DNA of 59,182 bases from BP-133 sp040756995 (lineage in GTDB: Bacteria > Actinomycetota > Acidimicrobiia > IMCC26256 > BP-133), in the NCBI GenBank assembly GCA_040756995.1, contig JBFLYK010000038.1:1-59182 (forward strand), read 5' to 3'. Below are positions 17,289-25,452 of the stretch, one piece after another. Position 1 is the first letter of the stretch, and the number at the start of each line of letters is the position of its first letter. Made by a program: the position numbers and the translations under genes. Under the pieces are notes generated by a model. The model saw only the letters and a program-made list of their open reading frames with translations. It was not told the origin of the DNA and did not search any database.

Positions 17289-18466
17289 CCCCGTGCTCCC
17301 GCCGGTTCCAACGGCACCGCCGTCTCCTCGTCGAGGAGGCGGGCGAAGAGCGCCTCCAGGCGAGCGTCGGCCACGTTCTGGCTGGCCAGGTACTCGGCGA
17401 AGAGCTCCTGGGGCGTGCGCCCCGCCCGGCGGGAGGCCACGGCGGCGGCCTCGGCGTCGTCGTCGTGGACGACCCGGACGTCGACGGCGTCGGGGAACAG
17501 CTCCCGGACCTCGTCGGCCAGGCCCGGTCGGGCCGGTTCGGCGACGAAGACCCGCAGGAAGTCGTCGCCGGTGGTGCCGGCCCGGGCCGACAGCTCGGCC
17601 AGCGTGCCGGTCAGCGTGCGGAGCCGGCGGCCACCCGACAACGGCACCCGTTCCACCGTCGCCGGCGTTTCCGGTGCCGCCTCGACCACGAGCACGCTGG
17701 GCTGGTTCTCCGTCTCCCCGAAATCGAGTTGGAGCGGCGAACCGCAGTACCAGGCCGGCACGCCCGAGGCCAGGGGCTGGGTGCGGTGCAGGTGGCCCAG
17801 GGCCACGTAGTGGGCGGCGGAGGGGAAGTCGGCGGGGTCGACCCAGTAGGCCTCGGTGAGCTGGGCGTCGCGCTCGCCGCCGCCCTTCACGCCGCCCCGG
17901 GCGGCCAGGTGGGCGGCCAGGACGTTGACGGCGCCGGCCTCGAACCCGGCGCACAACGCCCCCACCACCTGCGCCATCCACTGGGCGTAGACGAGGGCGT
18001 TGTCGGCCGCCTCGAATCCCATCAGGTGGGCGGCCTTGATCACGTGGCGCTGCGAGCAGAACGGCAGGGCGGCCACCTGGATGCGCTGGCCGGAGCGGGC
18101 CCGCAGCTCCAGCAGCCCGCCGTCATCGGGTCGGCGGGGCCGGCCCACCAGCGTGATGCCGGCGTGGCCGGCGACACCCCGGGCGGCGTCGAACCGGGCC
18201 GGGTGGTCGTGGTTCCCGGCCACGGCGACGACGGAGGCTCCGGTGCCGGCCAGGCCGAGCAGCGCCTGCCAGACGATCTGCTCCGCCTCCGGCCCGGGGG
18301 CGGCCGTGTCGAACAGGTCGCCGGCCACCAGGACGAGGTCGACCTCCCGTTCCCGGGCGATGGCGCCGATCTCGGAGAACACCGCCCGGTGCTCGTCGGC
18401 CCGGGACCGGCCCCGCAAGGTCTTGCCGGCGTGCCAGTCGGACGTGTGGAGGATCCGCACGCTCAT
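17285..18466 (-). CDS. sbcD: SbcD/Mre11-type DNA nuclease
   Basis: 393 residues. Calcineurin-like phosphoesterase motifs appear in order: LHTSDWHAGK (D and H metal ligands, residues 6-15), VAGDLFDTA near 48, AVAGNHDHP near 82, AAHLA, and ALGHLHRTQ near 220. A capping domain and a C-terminal Rad50-binding region follow. The enzyme resects and nicks DNA ends with manganese and works only with SbcC. The start at 18466 overlaps the herA stop and its stop overlaps the sbcC start, both by 4 bp. This locks the stoichiometry of the three proteins. All metal-binding residues seem intact. Confidence 0.93.
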   Translation of the reverse strand: MSVRILHTSDWHAGKTLRGRSRADEHRAVFSEIGAIAREREVDLVLVAGDLFDTAAPGPEAEQIVWQALLGLAGTGASVVAVAGNHDHPARFDAARGVAGHAGITLVGRPRRPDDGGLLELRARSGQRIQVAALPFCSQRHVIKAAHLMGFEAADNALVYAQWMAQVVGALCAGFEAGAVNVLAAHLAARGGVKGGGERDAQLTEAYWVDPADFPSAAHYVALGHLHRTQPLASGVPAWYCGSPLQLDFGETENQPSVLVVEAAPETPATVERVPLSGGRRLRTLTGTLAELSARAGTTGDDFLRVFVAEPARPGLADEVRELFPDAVDVRVVHDDDAEAAAVASRRAGRTPQELFAEYLASQNVADARLEALFARLLDEETAVPLEPAGARG

Positions 18467-20214
18467 CGCGGCAGGACCGAGAACGGGTCGGCGGGCACCG
18501 CCGGGCGGCCGTCGGGCAGGGCCGGCGGCGGAGGCGCCTCCGCCTCGGCCGGGCGGGTCGCCCAGGCCGGGAACGGGAATTCGATCACCAGCGGCACTGG
18601 CAGCTGGGGCTGGGAGACGAACATCGTCCCGGGCTTGGCGATCGTGGCCCGCTTGCGGGTGGCGGCGGGGAGGAAGTCGTACTCGGAGCGGGTCGCCTCG
18701 GCCGGGTCGAGCCGCCCCACGACCTTGACCGCCGACTGGCCGACGACCCGGCGTTCGACCTCGGAGGCTGTCTGCTGCGCCCCGACCAGGATGATGCCCA
18801 GGCTGCGGCCCCGCTCGGCCATGTCGACCAGGATCTCCTTGATGGGGCTCGACCCGTCCCGCGGGGCGTACTTGTTGAGCTCGTCGAGCACCACGAACAG
18901 CTCCGGCCGGGGCTGGCCGGTGGCCTCCTTGCGGTCGAACTCGCGGCGGAGCGTCACGCCGACCACGAACCGCTTGGCCCGGTCGGGGAGGGCGTGGAGG
19001 TCGACGACCGTCACCTGCTGGCCCTCGGTGCTCACCCGGTGGCCCTCGGGCCGGTCGACGTCCCCCCGGACCAGGGATCTGAGCGGCCGCATCGACGCCG
19101 CCAACCGGCGGATGAAGGCGCCCACCGAGCCGCTGACCATGGCCGGCCCGGCCCACTGTGGTCGGGTGAGGTCGTCGGACACCCGCTCGATGATCAGGTC
19201 GACCAGGTCGGCGTAGCTGCGGCAATCGATCCCGTCGACCCTCACGGCGCCGGCGTCGGAGATCGGCACCGCCTCCCGCAGCCGGGCCGTCACGTTGCCG
19301 ATGATGATCGAGAACTGCTGCCGGTCGTCTTCGGCGTCGGCGAAGACGAAGGGCAGGAGCTCCTCGGTGCAGAACTCGTGCAGCGTCCAGAAGAACGAGC
19401 GGACGGCGCCGTCCTTCCGGGTGGCGACGTTGGGCCCGGCGGCCGGATCGGCCGGCCGGGGCGGGGCGAAGAAGCCGACGGAGGCGAACGGCGCGGCCGG
19501 CAGGCCGAGGAGGCCGTAGATCTCCCGGTGCTCGTCGGCCAGCTGGGTGTTCGGCCGGTCGAGGAACAGCAGGTCTTCCCCCTTGACGTTGAAGATCAGC
19601 GCCTTGGTGTTGCGGGCTTCGACACCGAGCACCCCCGACGAGAAGAGGGCGTGGAGCAGGAAGCAGGCGTAGCTCGTCTTGGTGGCCACGCCCGAGATGC
19701 CGGAGATGTTGACGTGGGCGCCCCGCGTGCCGTCGAGGAACTCCAGGTCCAGAAAGACGGGCTGGCCGTCGCGCCCCACGCCGAGGGGCAGCTTCTTGGC
19801 CATCTGGTCGAAGTAGAGCGCCTCGTCACGGGCGGTGCCCGTCGCCCGCAGCACCGGGGTGCCGGGAAGGGGTGGCACGTAGAACTCCGGCGCCACCCGG
19901 GTGGCCAGCACCTCGGCCGCCTCGCTGACCTCGGCCGGGAGGACGCCGTCGTTGACCAGGAAGACGTCGGAATCGAACCGGGCCCCCTCCAGGCGGGCCC
20001 GCACCTGGTTGACCACCCCGGAGATCACCACCCGCCCGCCGTCGGGCAGGGTGCGGACGGTGACCACCACGTCGTCGAGCTGGAGGACCTGCCCGGGCGC
20101 CAGCGCCACCCAGAACGACAGGGGCGTGGCGTCGTCGGTGCCGATCACGAGCCCGACCGGCGCGGGGCTCTCGACGGCGTCGAACTCCGGGAAGCTGTCC
20201 ATGGCCGCCATCAT
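18463..20214 (-). CDS. herA: HerA-like hexameric DNA translocase/ATPase
   Basis: 583 residues from ATG 20214 (MMAAMDSFPEF; ATG 20202 also possible, no strong ribosome site for either). An N-terminal HAS-like barrel (about 20-125) precedes a FtsK/HerA RecA-like domain. The P-loop is GISGVATKTS (residues 172-181), not GxxGxGKT: one residue longer and with Thr before the lysine. Walker B is ELFVVLDELNKYAP near 430, followed by ERGRSLGIILVGAQQ (sensor region). HerA pumps DNA through a ring and feeds NurA. It is the first gene of the coupled operon herA-sbcD-sbcC-nurA and lies behind a strong hairpin, so a promoter probably sits at 20215-20276. Confidence 0.85.
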   Translation of the reverse strand: MMAAMDSFPEFDAVESPAPVGLVIGTDDATPLSFWVALAPGQVLQLDDVVVTVRTLPDGGRVVISGVVNQVRARLEGARFDSDVFLVNDGVLPAEVSEAAEVLATRVAPEFYVPPLPGTPVLRATGTARDEALYFDQMAKKLPLGVGRDGQPVFLDLEFLDGTRGAHVNISGISGVATKTSYACFLLHALFSSGVLGVEARNTKALIFNVKGEDLLFLDRPNTQLADEHREIYGLLGLPAAPFASVGFFAPPRPADPAAGPNVATRKDGAVRSFFWTLHEFCTEELLPFVFADAEDDRQQFSIIIGNVTARLREAVPISDAGAVRVDGIDCRSYADLVDLIIERVSDDLTRPQWAGPAMVSGSVGAFIRRLAASMRPLRSLVRGDVDRPEGHRVSTEGQQVTVVDLHALPDRAKRFVVGVTLRREFDRKEATGQPRPELFVVLDELNKYAPRDGSSPIKEILVDMAERGRSLGIILVGAQQTASEVERRVVGQSAVKVVGRLDPAEATRSEYDFLPAATRKRATIAKPGTMFVSQPQLPVPLVIEFPFPAWATRPAEAEAPPPPALPDGRPAVPADPFSVLPR

Positions 20215-20276
20215 GCCCGGGAGGTGTGACAGCTTCGGCGACCCCTCACGGGCCGTGGCGGAGGACGGCAAACGGC

Positions 20277-20312
20277 AGGAGCCCCACCGGTGGGGGATCC
20301 GGTGGGGCTCCT
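20277..20312 (-). terminator. strong hairpin between the 101-residue gene and herA
   Basis: AGGAGCCCCACCGG (20277-20290) is the exact reverse complement of 20299-20312, giving a perfect 14-bp GC stem with an 8-nt loop. It lies after the stop of the small gene and before herA on the same strand, as expected for a terminator isolating the repair operon. Confidence 0.7.
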
Positions 20313-20345
20313 CGGGGAAGCGCCGTGTCAGCTAGGGGAGGGAGA

Positions 20346-20651
20346 TCAACGGAGACTTTCCAGCCCGGCCCAGAGGTCGAGCAGGAGGCCGCCCTTGGTG
20401 GCGGCGGCGTCGAGCAGGGGTTGGCTGTCGGCCTTGGCCCGGCCGGCGGCGGCGACGTCGGCGAGGACGGCCAGCTTGTCGGGGTCGGCGTCGGTGGCCA
20501 GGGAGACGGCGGTGTCGACGAGGTCGAGAGCGGCGAGGACCTCGGACGAGTCGAACATCCCCTGGTCGCGCTTGAGGAGTTCCTCCACCACGGCATTGGC
20601 CTGGTAATTGGCGGCGGTGGCGATGTCGACGGTGGTGGTCGTGCTCTCCAT
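20346..20651 (-). CDS. small protein of unknown function (101 residues)
   Basis: 101 residues starting at ATG 20651 (MESTTTTVDIATAANYQ) behind a good GAGAGGGGA site. The composition is soluble, Ala/Leu/Asp-rich and predicted mostly helical, with no signal peptide, membrane segment, cysteine or recognisable motif. Codon use matches its neighbours and it ends in a strong terminator, so it is very probably a real, separately transcribed gene. It sits between dinG and herA in a DNA repair island. A 9-bp inverted repeat lies in its leader. A repair-related role is only a guess from position. It does not resemble a phasin or toxin that I recognise. Confidence 0.7.
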   Translation of the reverse strand: MESTTTTVDIATAANYQANAVVEELLKRDQGMFDSSEVLAALDLVDTAVSLATDADPDKLAVLADVAAAGRAKADSQPLLDAAATKGGLLLDLWAGLESLR

Positions 20652-20675
20652 GGCGGTCCCCTCTCGAACGTGTTC

Positions 20676-20709
20676 CCGGTTGCGAAGGAGGTATCGGCAC
20701 CGCAACCGG
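20676..20709. promoter_or_regulatory. inverted repeat in the leader of the small repair-island gene
   Basis: CCGGTTGCG (20676-20684) and CGCAACCGG (20701-20709) are perfect 9-bp arms around 16 nt, 25 nt before the start codon at 20651. It could be an operator or an RNA hairpin controlling the 101-residue protein. Confidence 0.5.
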
Positions 20710-20743
20710 AAGACTTGAGAGGTTTGTCCGAATTCTTGGCCGG

Positions 20744-22867
20744 CTATGCCTCGCCCGCCCGCCCGGCGGCGCATTCGGCGTCCCGCAGGGCGGAGAGCAC
20801 GGCCACCATGTGGGCCCGGTCGATGGTCCGCCGCAGCGGCGGCAGCGTGGCCAGCAGGACCTGGCGGTAGCTCTTCGTGGCCAGCCGGCGGTCGAAGACC
20901 GCCACCACCCCCATATCGGTGGTGGTGCGGATCAGGCGGCCGGCGCCCTGGGCCAGCAGCGTGGCGGCGGCCGGGAGGTCGACGGCGGCGAAGTCGTTCT
21001 CCCGCCGGGCGGTGGCGGCGGCCCGGCGGGCGGCCACCAGCGGGTCGGTCGGGCGGGGGAACGGGATCCGGTCGATGGCCACCAGCCGGCAGAGATGGCC
21101 GGGGAGGTCGATGCCCTGCCAGAACCCCTGGGTGGCGAAGAGCGCCGAGCCGGGCCCGGCCCGGAAGCGGGCCAGCAGCTCGGGCCGCGGCAGCCGGTCC
21201 TGCACCAGCACCTCGTAGCCGCCCCGGGCGGCCAGCGAGTCGGCCGTGCGATCCATGGCCGCCCGGGATGTGAACAGCGCCAGCGTCCGCCCGCCGGCGG
21301 CGGTGATCAGCTCGTGGAGCTCGTCGGCCATGGCGTCGGGGAAGCGGGCGTCGTTGGGTTCGGGGAGGTGCTTGGCGACGTAGAGCCAGCCCTGGCGGGC
21401 GTGGTCGAACGGGCTGGGCACGGTGAGCGCCCGGTGGACGGGCGGGGTCGGCTCCACGTCGGCCACGGCGTTGGAGGCGGGGTCCTCGTCGGTCCGGTCG
21501 CCGTCGCCGTCGGCGTCGATGGCGGCGGCCGCGTCGGCCGGCGGCGGCAGCGTCAGGCCGAGGCGCCGGGCCAGGAGGTCGAACCGGCCCCCGGTGGACA
21601 GCGTGGCGCTGGTGGCGATGACCGTGACCTCCGGGTAGAGCCGGGCGGCCAGGGCCGGCCCGACGTCGACCGTGGCCTGGTGCAGCTCGGGGCGGCCCTT
21701 GTTGGACTCGACCCAGGCCACGGAGTTGGGCGGAGGGTCGAGCAGCCAGGCGACGTCGTCGGCCAGGCCGTCGAGGAGCCGGGTGGCCTGGGCGGCCTTG
21801 GCCCGGGCCACGTCGCCGCCGGCCGCGCCGTTTGCGCCCGCCCCGCCCAGGAGCCCGAGCTCCGACTTCCGCAGCGTGCCGTGGACCTCCCGGGCCAGGG
21901 CGGCCACCGTCGCCAGCGCCGAGGCCAGCTCCCGGGTCTCATCGCCGGCGCCGGCCGCTCCGCCGTCGGCCAGATCCACCCGGGTGGCCTCGCTCGGCGT
22001 GCCGAGGGCGGCGTCGAGGGCGTCGGCGGCCCGTTCCAGGCGGCGGGTGAGGTCGGCCTCGGCGCCGGCCGCCCGGGCCCGGACGGCGGCCCGCCGCACC
22101 CGGTAGGGCGTCATCCGCACGCCGAAGGCACCGGCGAAGGTGTCCTCCAGCGTGTGGGCCTCGTCGAAGACGACCGCGGTGTGGGGCGGCAGGACGTTGC
22201 CGGCCGAGGCCAGATGGGCGGCGTAGAGGTGGGTGTTGACCACCACGATCTCGGCCGCCGCCGCCCGGTCCCGGGCCCCTTCGGCGAAACAGGCGTCGCC
22301 GGCGTGGCAGTGGGCCGCGCCCGGACACTCACCGGGGTCGACCGAGACCTGGGACCACACGGCGTCCGACACCGCACCGGGGGCGTCGGCCCGGTCCCCG
22401 GTCTCGGTCTTCTCCGCCCACTCGGCCAGCCGCTGCACGGCCTCCAGCGCCCCGGTCACACCCTCGTCGCCGAAGTCGAACCGGGCCTCGACGCCGTCGA
22501 CCATGGTCACGTCGAGCTTGGCCCGGCACAGGTAGTTGGACCGTCCCTTGAGCATGGCGAACCGCAGCGGCCGTCCGGGGAGTGCGGCGGCGAGGGTCGG
22601 AAGGTCGTCGCGGGTCAGCTGCTCCTGCAACCCCTTGGTGGCCGTGACGACCACGACCCGGGCGTCCGGGACGCTCCGGGCGTGGGCCACGGCCGGCGCC
22701 AGGTAGGCGAGGCTCTTGCCGACCCCGGTCGGTGCCTCGACCAGCAGGTGCTCGCCGGCAGCGAGGGCGGCGTCGACCGCGGCGCACATCGCCTCCTGGC
22801 CGGGACGGGTCTCGCCCCCCGGTTTGGCGGCGATGACCGCCGCCAGCATCTCGGCCGCATCGCTCAT
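20744..22867 (-). CDS. dinG: DinG/XPD-family ATP-dependent DNA helicase
   Basis: 707 residues. Walker A is EAPTGVGKS (K51), motif Ia TATKGLQEQL, and the DEAH box VFDEAH near 240. Four cysteines (C114, C181, C187, C193) are spaced as in the iron-sulfur cluster domain of the XPD/DinG group. C-terminal helicase motifs include FTSRAAMDRT, GSALFATQGFWQGIDLPG and QGAGRLIRTTTDMG. It unwinds 5'-3', with roles in R-loop and damaged-fork processing. ATG 22867 has only a weak ribosome site. The adjacent small gene and the herA operon lie on the same strand. I see no LexA-type box in the 58 nt upstream. Residues 445-475 form an Asp-rich insertion. Confidence 0.9.
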   Translation of the reverse strand: MSDAAEMLAAVIAAKPGGETRPGQEAMCAAVDAALAAGEHLLVEAPTGVGKSLAYLAPAVAHARSVPDARVVVVTATKGLQEQLTRDDLPTLAAALPGRPLRFAMLKGRSNYLCRAKLDVTMVDGVEARFDFGDEGVTGALEAVQRLAEWAEKTETGDRADAPGAVSDAVWSQVSVDPGECPGAAHCHAGDACFAEGARDRAAAAEIVVVNTHLYAAHLASAGNVLPPHTAVVFDEAHTLEDTFAGAFGVRMTPYRVRRAAVRARAAGAEADLTRRLERAADALDAALGTPSEATRVDLADGGAAGAGDETRELASALATVAALAREVHGTLRKSELGLLGGAGANGAAGGDVARAKAAQATRLLDGLADDVAWLLDPPPNSVAWVESNKGRPELHQATVDVGPALAARLYPEVTVIATSATLSTGGRFDLLARRLGLTLPPPADAAAAIDADGDGDRTDEDPASNAVADVEPTPPVHRALTVPSPFDHARQGWLYVAKHLPEPNDARFPDAMADELHELITAAGGRTLALFTSRAAMDRTADSLAARGGYEVLVQDRLPRPELLARFRAGPGSALFATQGFWQGIDLPGHLCRLVAIDRIPFPRPTDPLVAARRAAATARRENDFAAVDLPAAATLLAQGAGRLIRTTTDMGVVAVFDRRLATKSYRQVLLATLPPLRRTIDRAHMVAVLSALRDAECAAGRAGEA

Positions 22868-22925
22868 GGCGCGGCGGAGTCGGACGGGCGGGGGGCTGGC
22901 ACACCGCCATGATGGTCGACCCGGT

Positions 22926-23582
22926 CTAGTGGCGGGGGGCTCCCAGCCGCAGGGCGTCGGGCAGCATGGTGAGGGCGGCCCGGCGGAGGAACTCGATCAG
23001 CTCGTCGCGGGGGAGGGGCCGGTCGTCGAGCCAGTGCAGGACGCACTCCTCGACCATGGCGATCCAGCCCCTGATCACCAGCCGCAGCCCGGGCGGGAGG
23101 TCGGAGACGCCGAGGGTGGCGGCCACGATGTCGACGACCGCGGCCCGGGTGTCTTCGAAGACCGCCAGCAGGCGCTCGTCGGAACCGGCCCGGCGGACGA
23201 CCGCCTGGTAGCTGGCCGGCTGCTGCTCGATGTAGCGGACGAAGGCGTCGAGGCCCACCCGCAACCGCTCGTCGGGCGGAAGGCCGGCGCCGACGTCGAG
23301 CTGAGCCAGGAGCTCGCCGGCCGCCGCCCGCAGGATGGCCACCTGCAGGTCGCGGGTGGTGGGGAAGTAGTGGAAGACGAGGCCCTTCGACACCCCGACG
23401 GTCCGGGCCACGACCTCGGCCGTCACCTCGTCGAACGGCATCTCCTTCATGAGGGCCAGCCCTACGCCAACCAGCTGTGCCCGGCGGGCGTCGGGCCCCA
23501 ACCGCCGACCGGCGGCCGGGGATGTGGCTGTCTGCTCTGTCTGCTGCTCTGTCCGGGAACCGGGGACGGGCGCCAACGCCAT
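22926..23582 (-). CDS. TetR-family regulator of the oxidation operon
   Basis: 218 residues. The N-terminal helix-turn-helix is at FDEVTAEVVARTVGVSKGLVFHYFPTTRDL (residues 50-80), after an unusual 30-residue disordered tail rich in Thr/Gln/Ser. The C-terminal ligand domain is all-helical. It is divergent from the SDR-hydrolase-diiron-monooxygenase operon. Two TTGAC...GTCAA palindromes lie in the 50-nt gap, one 13 nt from its own start and one over the SDR start codon. This arrangement predicts repression of both directions, relieved by a hydrophobic ligand, possibly the operon's substrate. Confidence 0.88.
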   Translation of the reverse strand: MALAPVPGSRTEQQTEQTATSPAAGRRLGPDARRAQLVGVGLALMKEMPFDEVTAEVVARTVGVSKGLVFHYFPTTRDLQVAILRAAAGELLAQLDVGAGLPPDERLRVGLDAFVRYIEQQPASYQAVVRRAGSDERLLAVFEDTRAAVVDIVAATLGVSDLPPGLRLVIRGWIAMVEECVLHWLDDRPLPRDELIEFLRRAALTMLPDALRLGAPRH

Positions 23583-23595
23583 GCCGCCAGTCTAG

Positions 23596-23610
23596 TTGAC
23601 CAATGGTCAA
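23596..23610. promoter_or_regulatory. TetR operator 1
   Basis: TTGACC-AAT-GGTCAA, a palindrome with perfect 6-bp arms between the divergent tetR and SDR genes. The TTGAC/GTCAA half sites recur in operator 2 nearby, which supports binding by the adjacent regulator. Confidence 0.65.
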
Positions 23611-23623
23611 TAGTCGAGTACCA

Positions 23624-23642
23624 TGTTGACTCATGGTCAACA
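23624..23642. promoter_or_regulatory. TetR operator 2, overlapping the SDR start codon
   Basis: TGTTGAC-TCATG-GTCAACA, perfect 7-bp arms. The ATG of the SDR gene is in the spacer, so a bound repressor would cover the start codon. The operon message must then begin very near or at the ATG. Confidence 0.65.
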
Positions 23643-24436
23643 AGCTTGGACCCGGCACCCTCGTGGTCGTCACGGGAGCCGGCAGCGGCATCGGCCGGGC
23701 CACGGCCGTCGCCTTCGCCGAGCGGGGCGCCACGGTGGTCTGCTCCGACATCGACGGCGAGGCGGCCGAGAAGACGGCCGCCCACTGCGCCGAGCGCGGT
23801 GGAACGGGCCGGGCCGAGCACTGCGACGTCACCGACGCGGCGGCGGTGGCGGCCCTGGCCGAACGCACCGGCCCGGTCGATGTCCTGGTCAACAACGCCG
23901 GCGTGGGCATGACCGGTCACTTCGCCGACATGACGGTCGACGACTGGCGCTGGATCCGCTCCGTCAACCTCGACGGCGTCGTCCACGCCTGCACCGCCTT
24001 CGGCCCGGCCATGGTCGCCCGCCGCTCCGGCCAGGTGATCAACGTCTCGTCCGGGCTGGGCTACACGATGCGGGCCACGGAAGGGGCCTACGTCGCCACC
24101 AAGGCGGCGGTTCTGGCCCTGTCCCGCTGCCTGCGGGCCGACTGGGCGGAGCACGGCGTCGGCGTCACCGTCGTCTGTCCCGGCTTCGTCAACACGCCGA
24201 TCGTCGGCGCCACCCGCTACCTCGGCGCCCGGGGCGACGCCCGCACCCGCACCCGGGTCGAGAAGATCTTCCGCCGCGGCCACCCGCCGGAGGCGGTCGC
24301 CCGGGCCATCGTGGCCGCCGCCGAGCGCAACCCCGCCGTCGTACCGGTGGGGTGGGAGGCCCGCCTCGGCTGGCACCTCAACCGCGTCACACCGCTGGCG
24401 GTGCAGGACCGCCTGGCGAGATTGGACCTGCTGTGA
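23633..24436 (+). CDS. short-chain dehydrogenase/reductase
   Basis: 267 residues. It has a classical SDR cofactor loop TGAGSGIGRA near residue 15, an NNAG motif (VLVNNAGVGMTG) near 87, catalytic Ser in INVSSGLG, and YVATK (Tyr-x-x-x-Lys) near 155. The C-terminal PGFVNTP is also typical. SDIDGEAAE after the second strand has an acidic residue, which favours NAD over NADP. It oxidises or reduces a hydroxyl/keto group on an unknown, probably lipophilic, substrate. No ribosome binding site precedes ATG 23633 and an operator overlaps it, so the message may be leaderless. Its stop overlaps the next start (GTGA). Confidence 0.88.
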   Translation: MVNKLGPGTLVVVTGAGSGIGRATAVAFAERGATVVCSDIDGEAAEKTAAHCAERGGTGRAEHCDVTDAAAVAALAERTGPVDVLVNNAGVGMTGHFADMTVDDWRWIRSVNLDGVVHACTAFGPAMVARRSGQVINVSSGLGYTMRATEGAYVATKAAVLALSRCLRADWAEHGVGVTVVCPGFVNTPIVGATRYLGARGDARTRTRVEKIFRRGHPPEAVARAIVAAAERNPAVVPVGWEARLGWHLNRVTPLAVQDRLARLDLL

Positions 24437-25452
24437 GCCGTTCGGCGACCCGGGCCCTGGCCGTGGCGGCGGGTGCCGCCGGCCTCGCCGCCGGCGCCGT
24501 GGTGGCCGCCGACCGCCGCTGGCGCCGGGCCGAAGACCCTTGTGCCGCAACGGTGCTCGACCTCGACGGCGCGACCGCGTTCAAGGTCGAGCGACCGGAC
24601 GGCGCGGTCCTCGACGGCGTCATCGTCGGTCCCGCGGCCGGGGCGCCCGAGGGGATGGGCGGTGTCCCCCTCACAAAGGCGGCGGGAGCCGCCACGGGGA
24701 CCGTCGTGCTGTCCCACTGCTGGACGGGCAGCCGGGCCACGTGGGAACCCGTCGCCGCCCGCCTCGTGGCCGCCGGCCGGCGCGTCGTGCTCTACGACCA
24801 GCGCGGCCACGGCGCGTCGACGATGGGCCCCGACGCCCCGACCCTTGACCAGCTGGGCGACGACCTCGCCGCCGTGCTCGAGGCCGTCGACGCCCGCGAC
24901 GCCGTGCTGGTCGGCCACTCCATGGGCGGCATGACCCTGCAGGCCCTGGCCGTGGCCCGGCCCGACGTCGTCGCCCAACGCGTCCGGGCCCTCGTCCTGG
25001 CCGGCACCGCCGGATTCGGCGTGGCCGCCGGCCCGATGGCCGCCCCGGCCCTGTTCCTCACCGGGAACCCGCGGGTCGAGCGGCTCATGGCCGGGCCCCT
25101 GGGCCCGGCGCTCACCCGGGGCACCGTCGGGCGCCGGCCCCGCCGGGCCCACCTGGTCGCCACCCGCGACGCCTTTCTCTCGCTGCCGACCGACGTCCGG
25201 CGGCAGTTCCTCATCGCCTTGCAGGCCATTGATTTCCGGGCCGGGCTGGCCGGTGTCGCCGTCCCCACCACGGTGGTGGTCGGCCGCCGCGACCTGCTGA
25301 CGCCGCCCCGGCTCGCCCGGGCCCTGGCCGCCGCCATTCCCGGTGCCCGCCTCGTCGAGGTCCCCGGCGCCGGCCACATGCTTCCCTACGAGGAACCCGA
25401 CCGGCTGGCCGAGATCATCCTCGCCGCCGCCACCCAAGGAGGTGCGTCGTGA
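24433..25452 (+). CDS. alpha/beta hydrolase with N-terminal anchor
   Basis: 339 residues. The N-terminal hydrophobic stretch (about 5-28, ALAVAAGAAGLAAGAVVAA) may anchor it in the membrane. The hydrolase core has the oxyanion strand VVLSHCWTGS, YDQRGHGAS, the nucleophile elbow GHSMGG near residue 160, an Asp in VVGRRDLLTP and the catalytic His in GAGHMLPYEEP. GTG at 24433 overlaps the SDR stop. Residues about 75-88 (GGVPLTKAAGAA) are encoded by copy 2 of a dispersed palindromic element, inserted just before the first core strand where relatives have a short loop. It is probably an esterase or lactonase for the ester produced by the Baeyer-Villiger enzyme two genes on. Confidence 0.85.
   Translation: MSRSATRALAVAAGAAGLAAGAVVAADRRWRRAEDPCAATVLDLDGATAFKVERPDGAVLDGVIVGPAAGAPEGMGGVPLTKAAGAATGTVVLSHCWTGSRATWEPVAARLVAAGRRVVLYDQRGHGASTMGPDAPTLDQLGDDLAAVLEAVDARDAVLVGHSMGGMTLQALAVARPDVVAQRVRALVLAGTAGFGVAAGPMAAPALFLTGNPRVERLMAGPLGPALTRGTVGRRPRRAHLVATRDAFLSLPTDVRRQFLIALQAIDFRAGLAGVAVPTTVVVGRRDLLTPPRLARALAAAIPGARLVEVPGAGHMLPYEEPDRLAEIILAAATQGGAS
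24657..24696. repeat. dispersed 40-bp palindromic element, copy 2 (inside the hydrolase)
   Basis: The coding strand has GGCGGTGTCCCCC, then AAGGCGGCGGGAGCC. In reverse orientation it matches copy 3 at 32 of 40 positions. It is read in the same frame as copy 1, giving GGVPLTKAAGAA. Confidence 0.65.

Noticed and set aside
14808..17810. A 1000-codon plus-strand open frame opposite sbcC-sbcD
   Set aside because: Same kind of antisense shadow. sbcC and sbcD motifs are complete on the minus strand.
13696..20214. Reading the HerA/NurA genes as an anti-phage defence module
   Set aside because: HerA occurs in defence systems with SIR2 or DUF4297 partners, but here the partners are Mre11 and Rad50 and there are no mobile-element signs.
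20666..20675. GAACGTGTTC near the 101-residue gene as a possible SOS box
   Set aside because: The spacer between GAAC and GTTC is 2 nt. Actinobacterial LexA boxes need 4.
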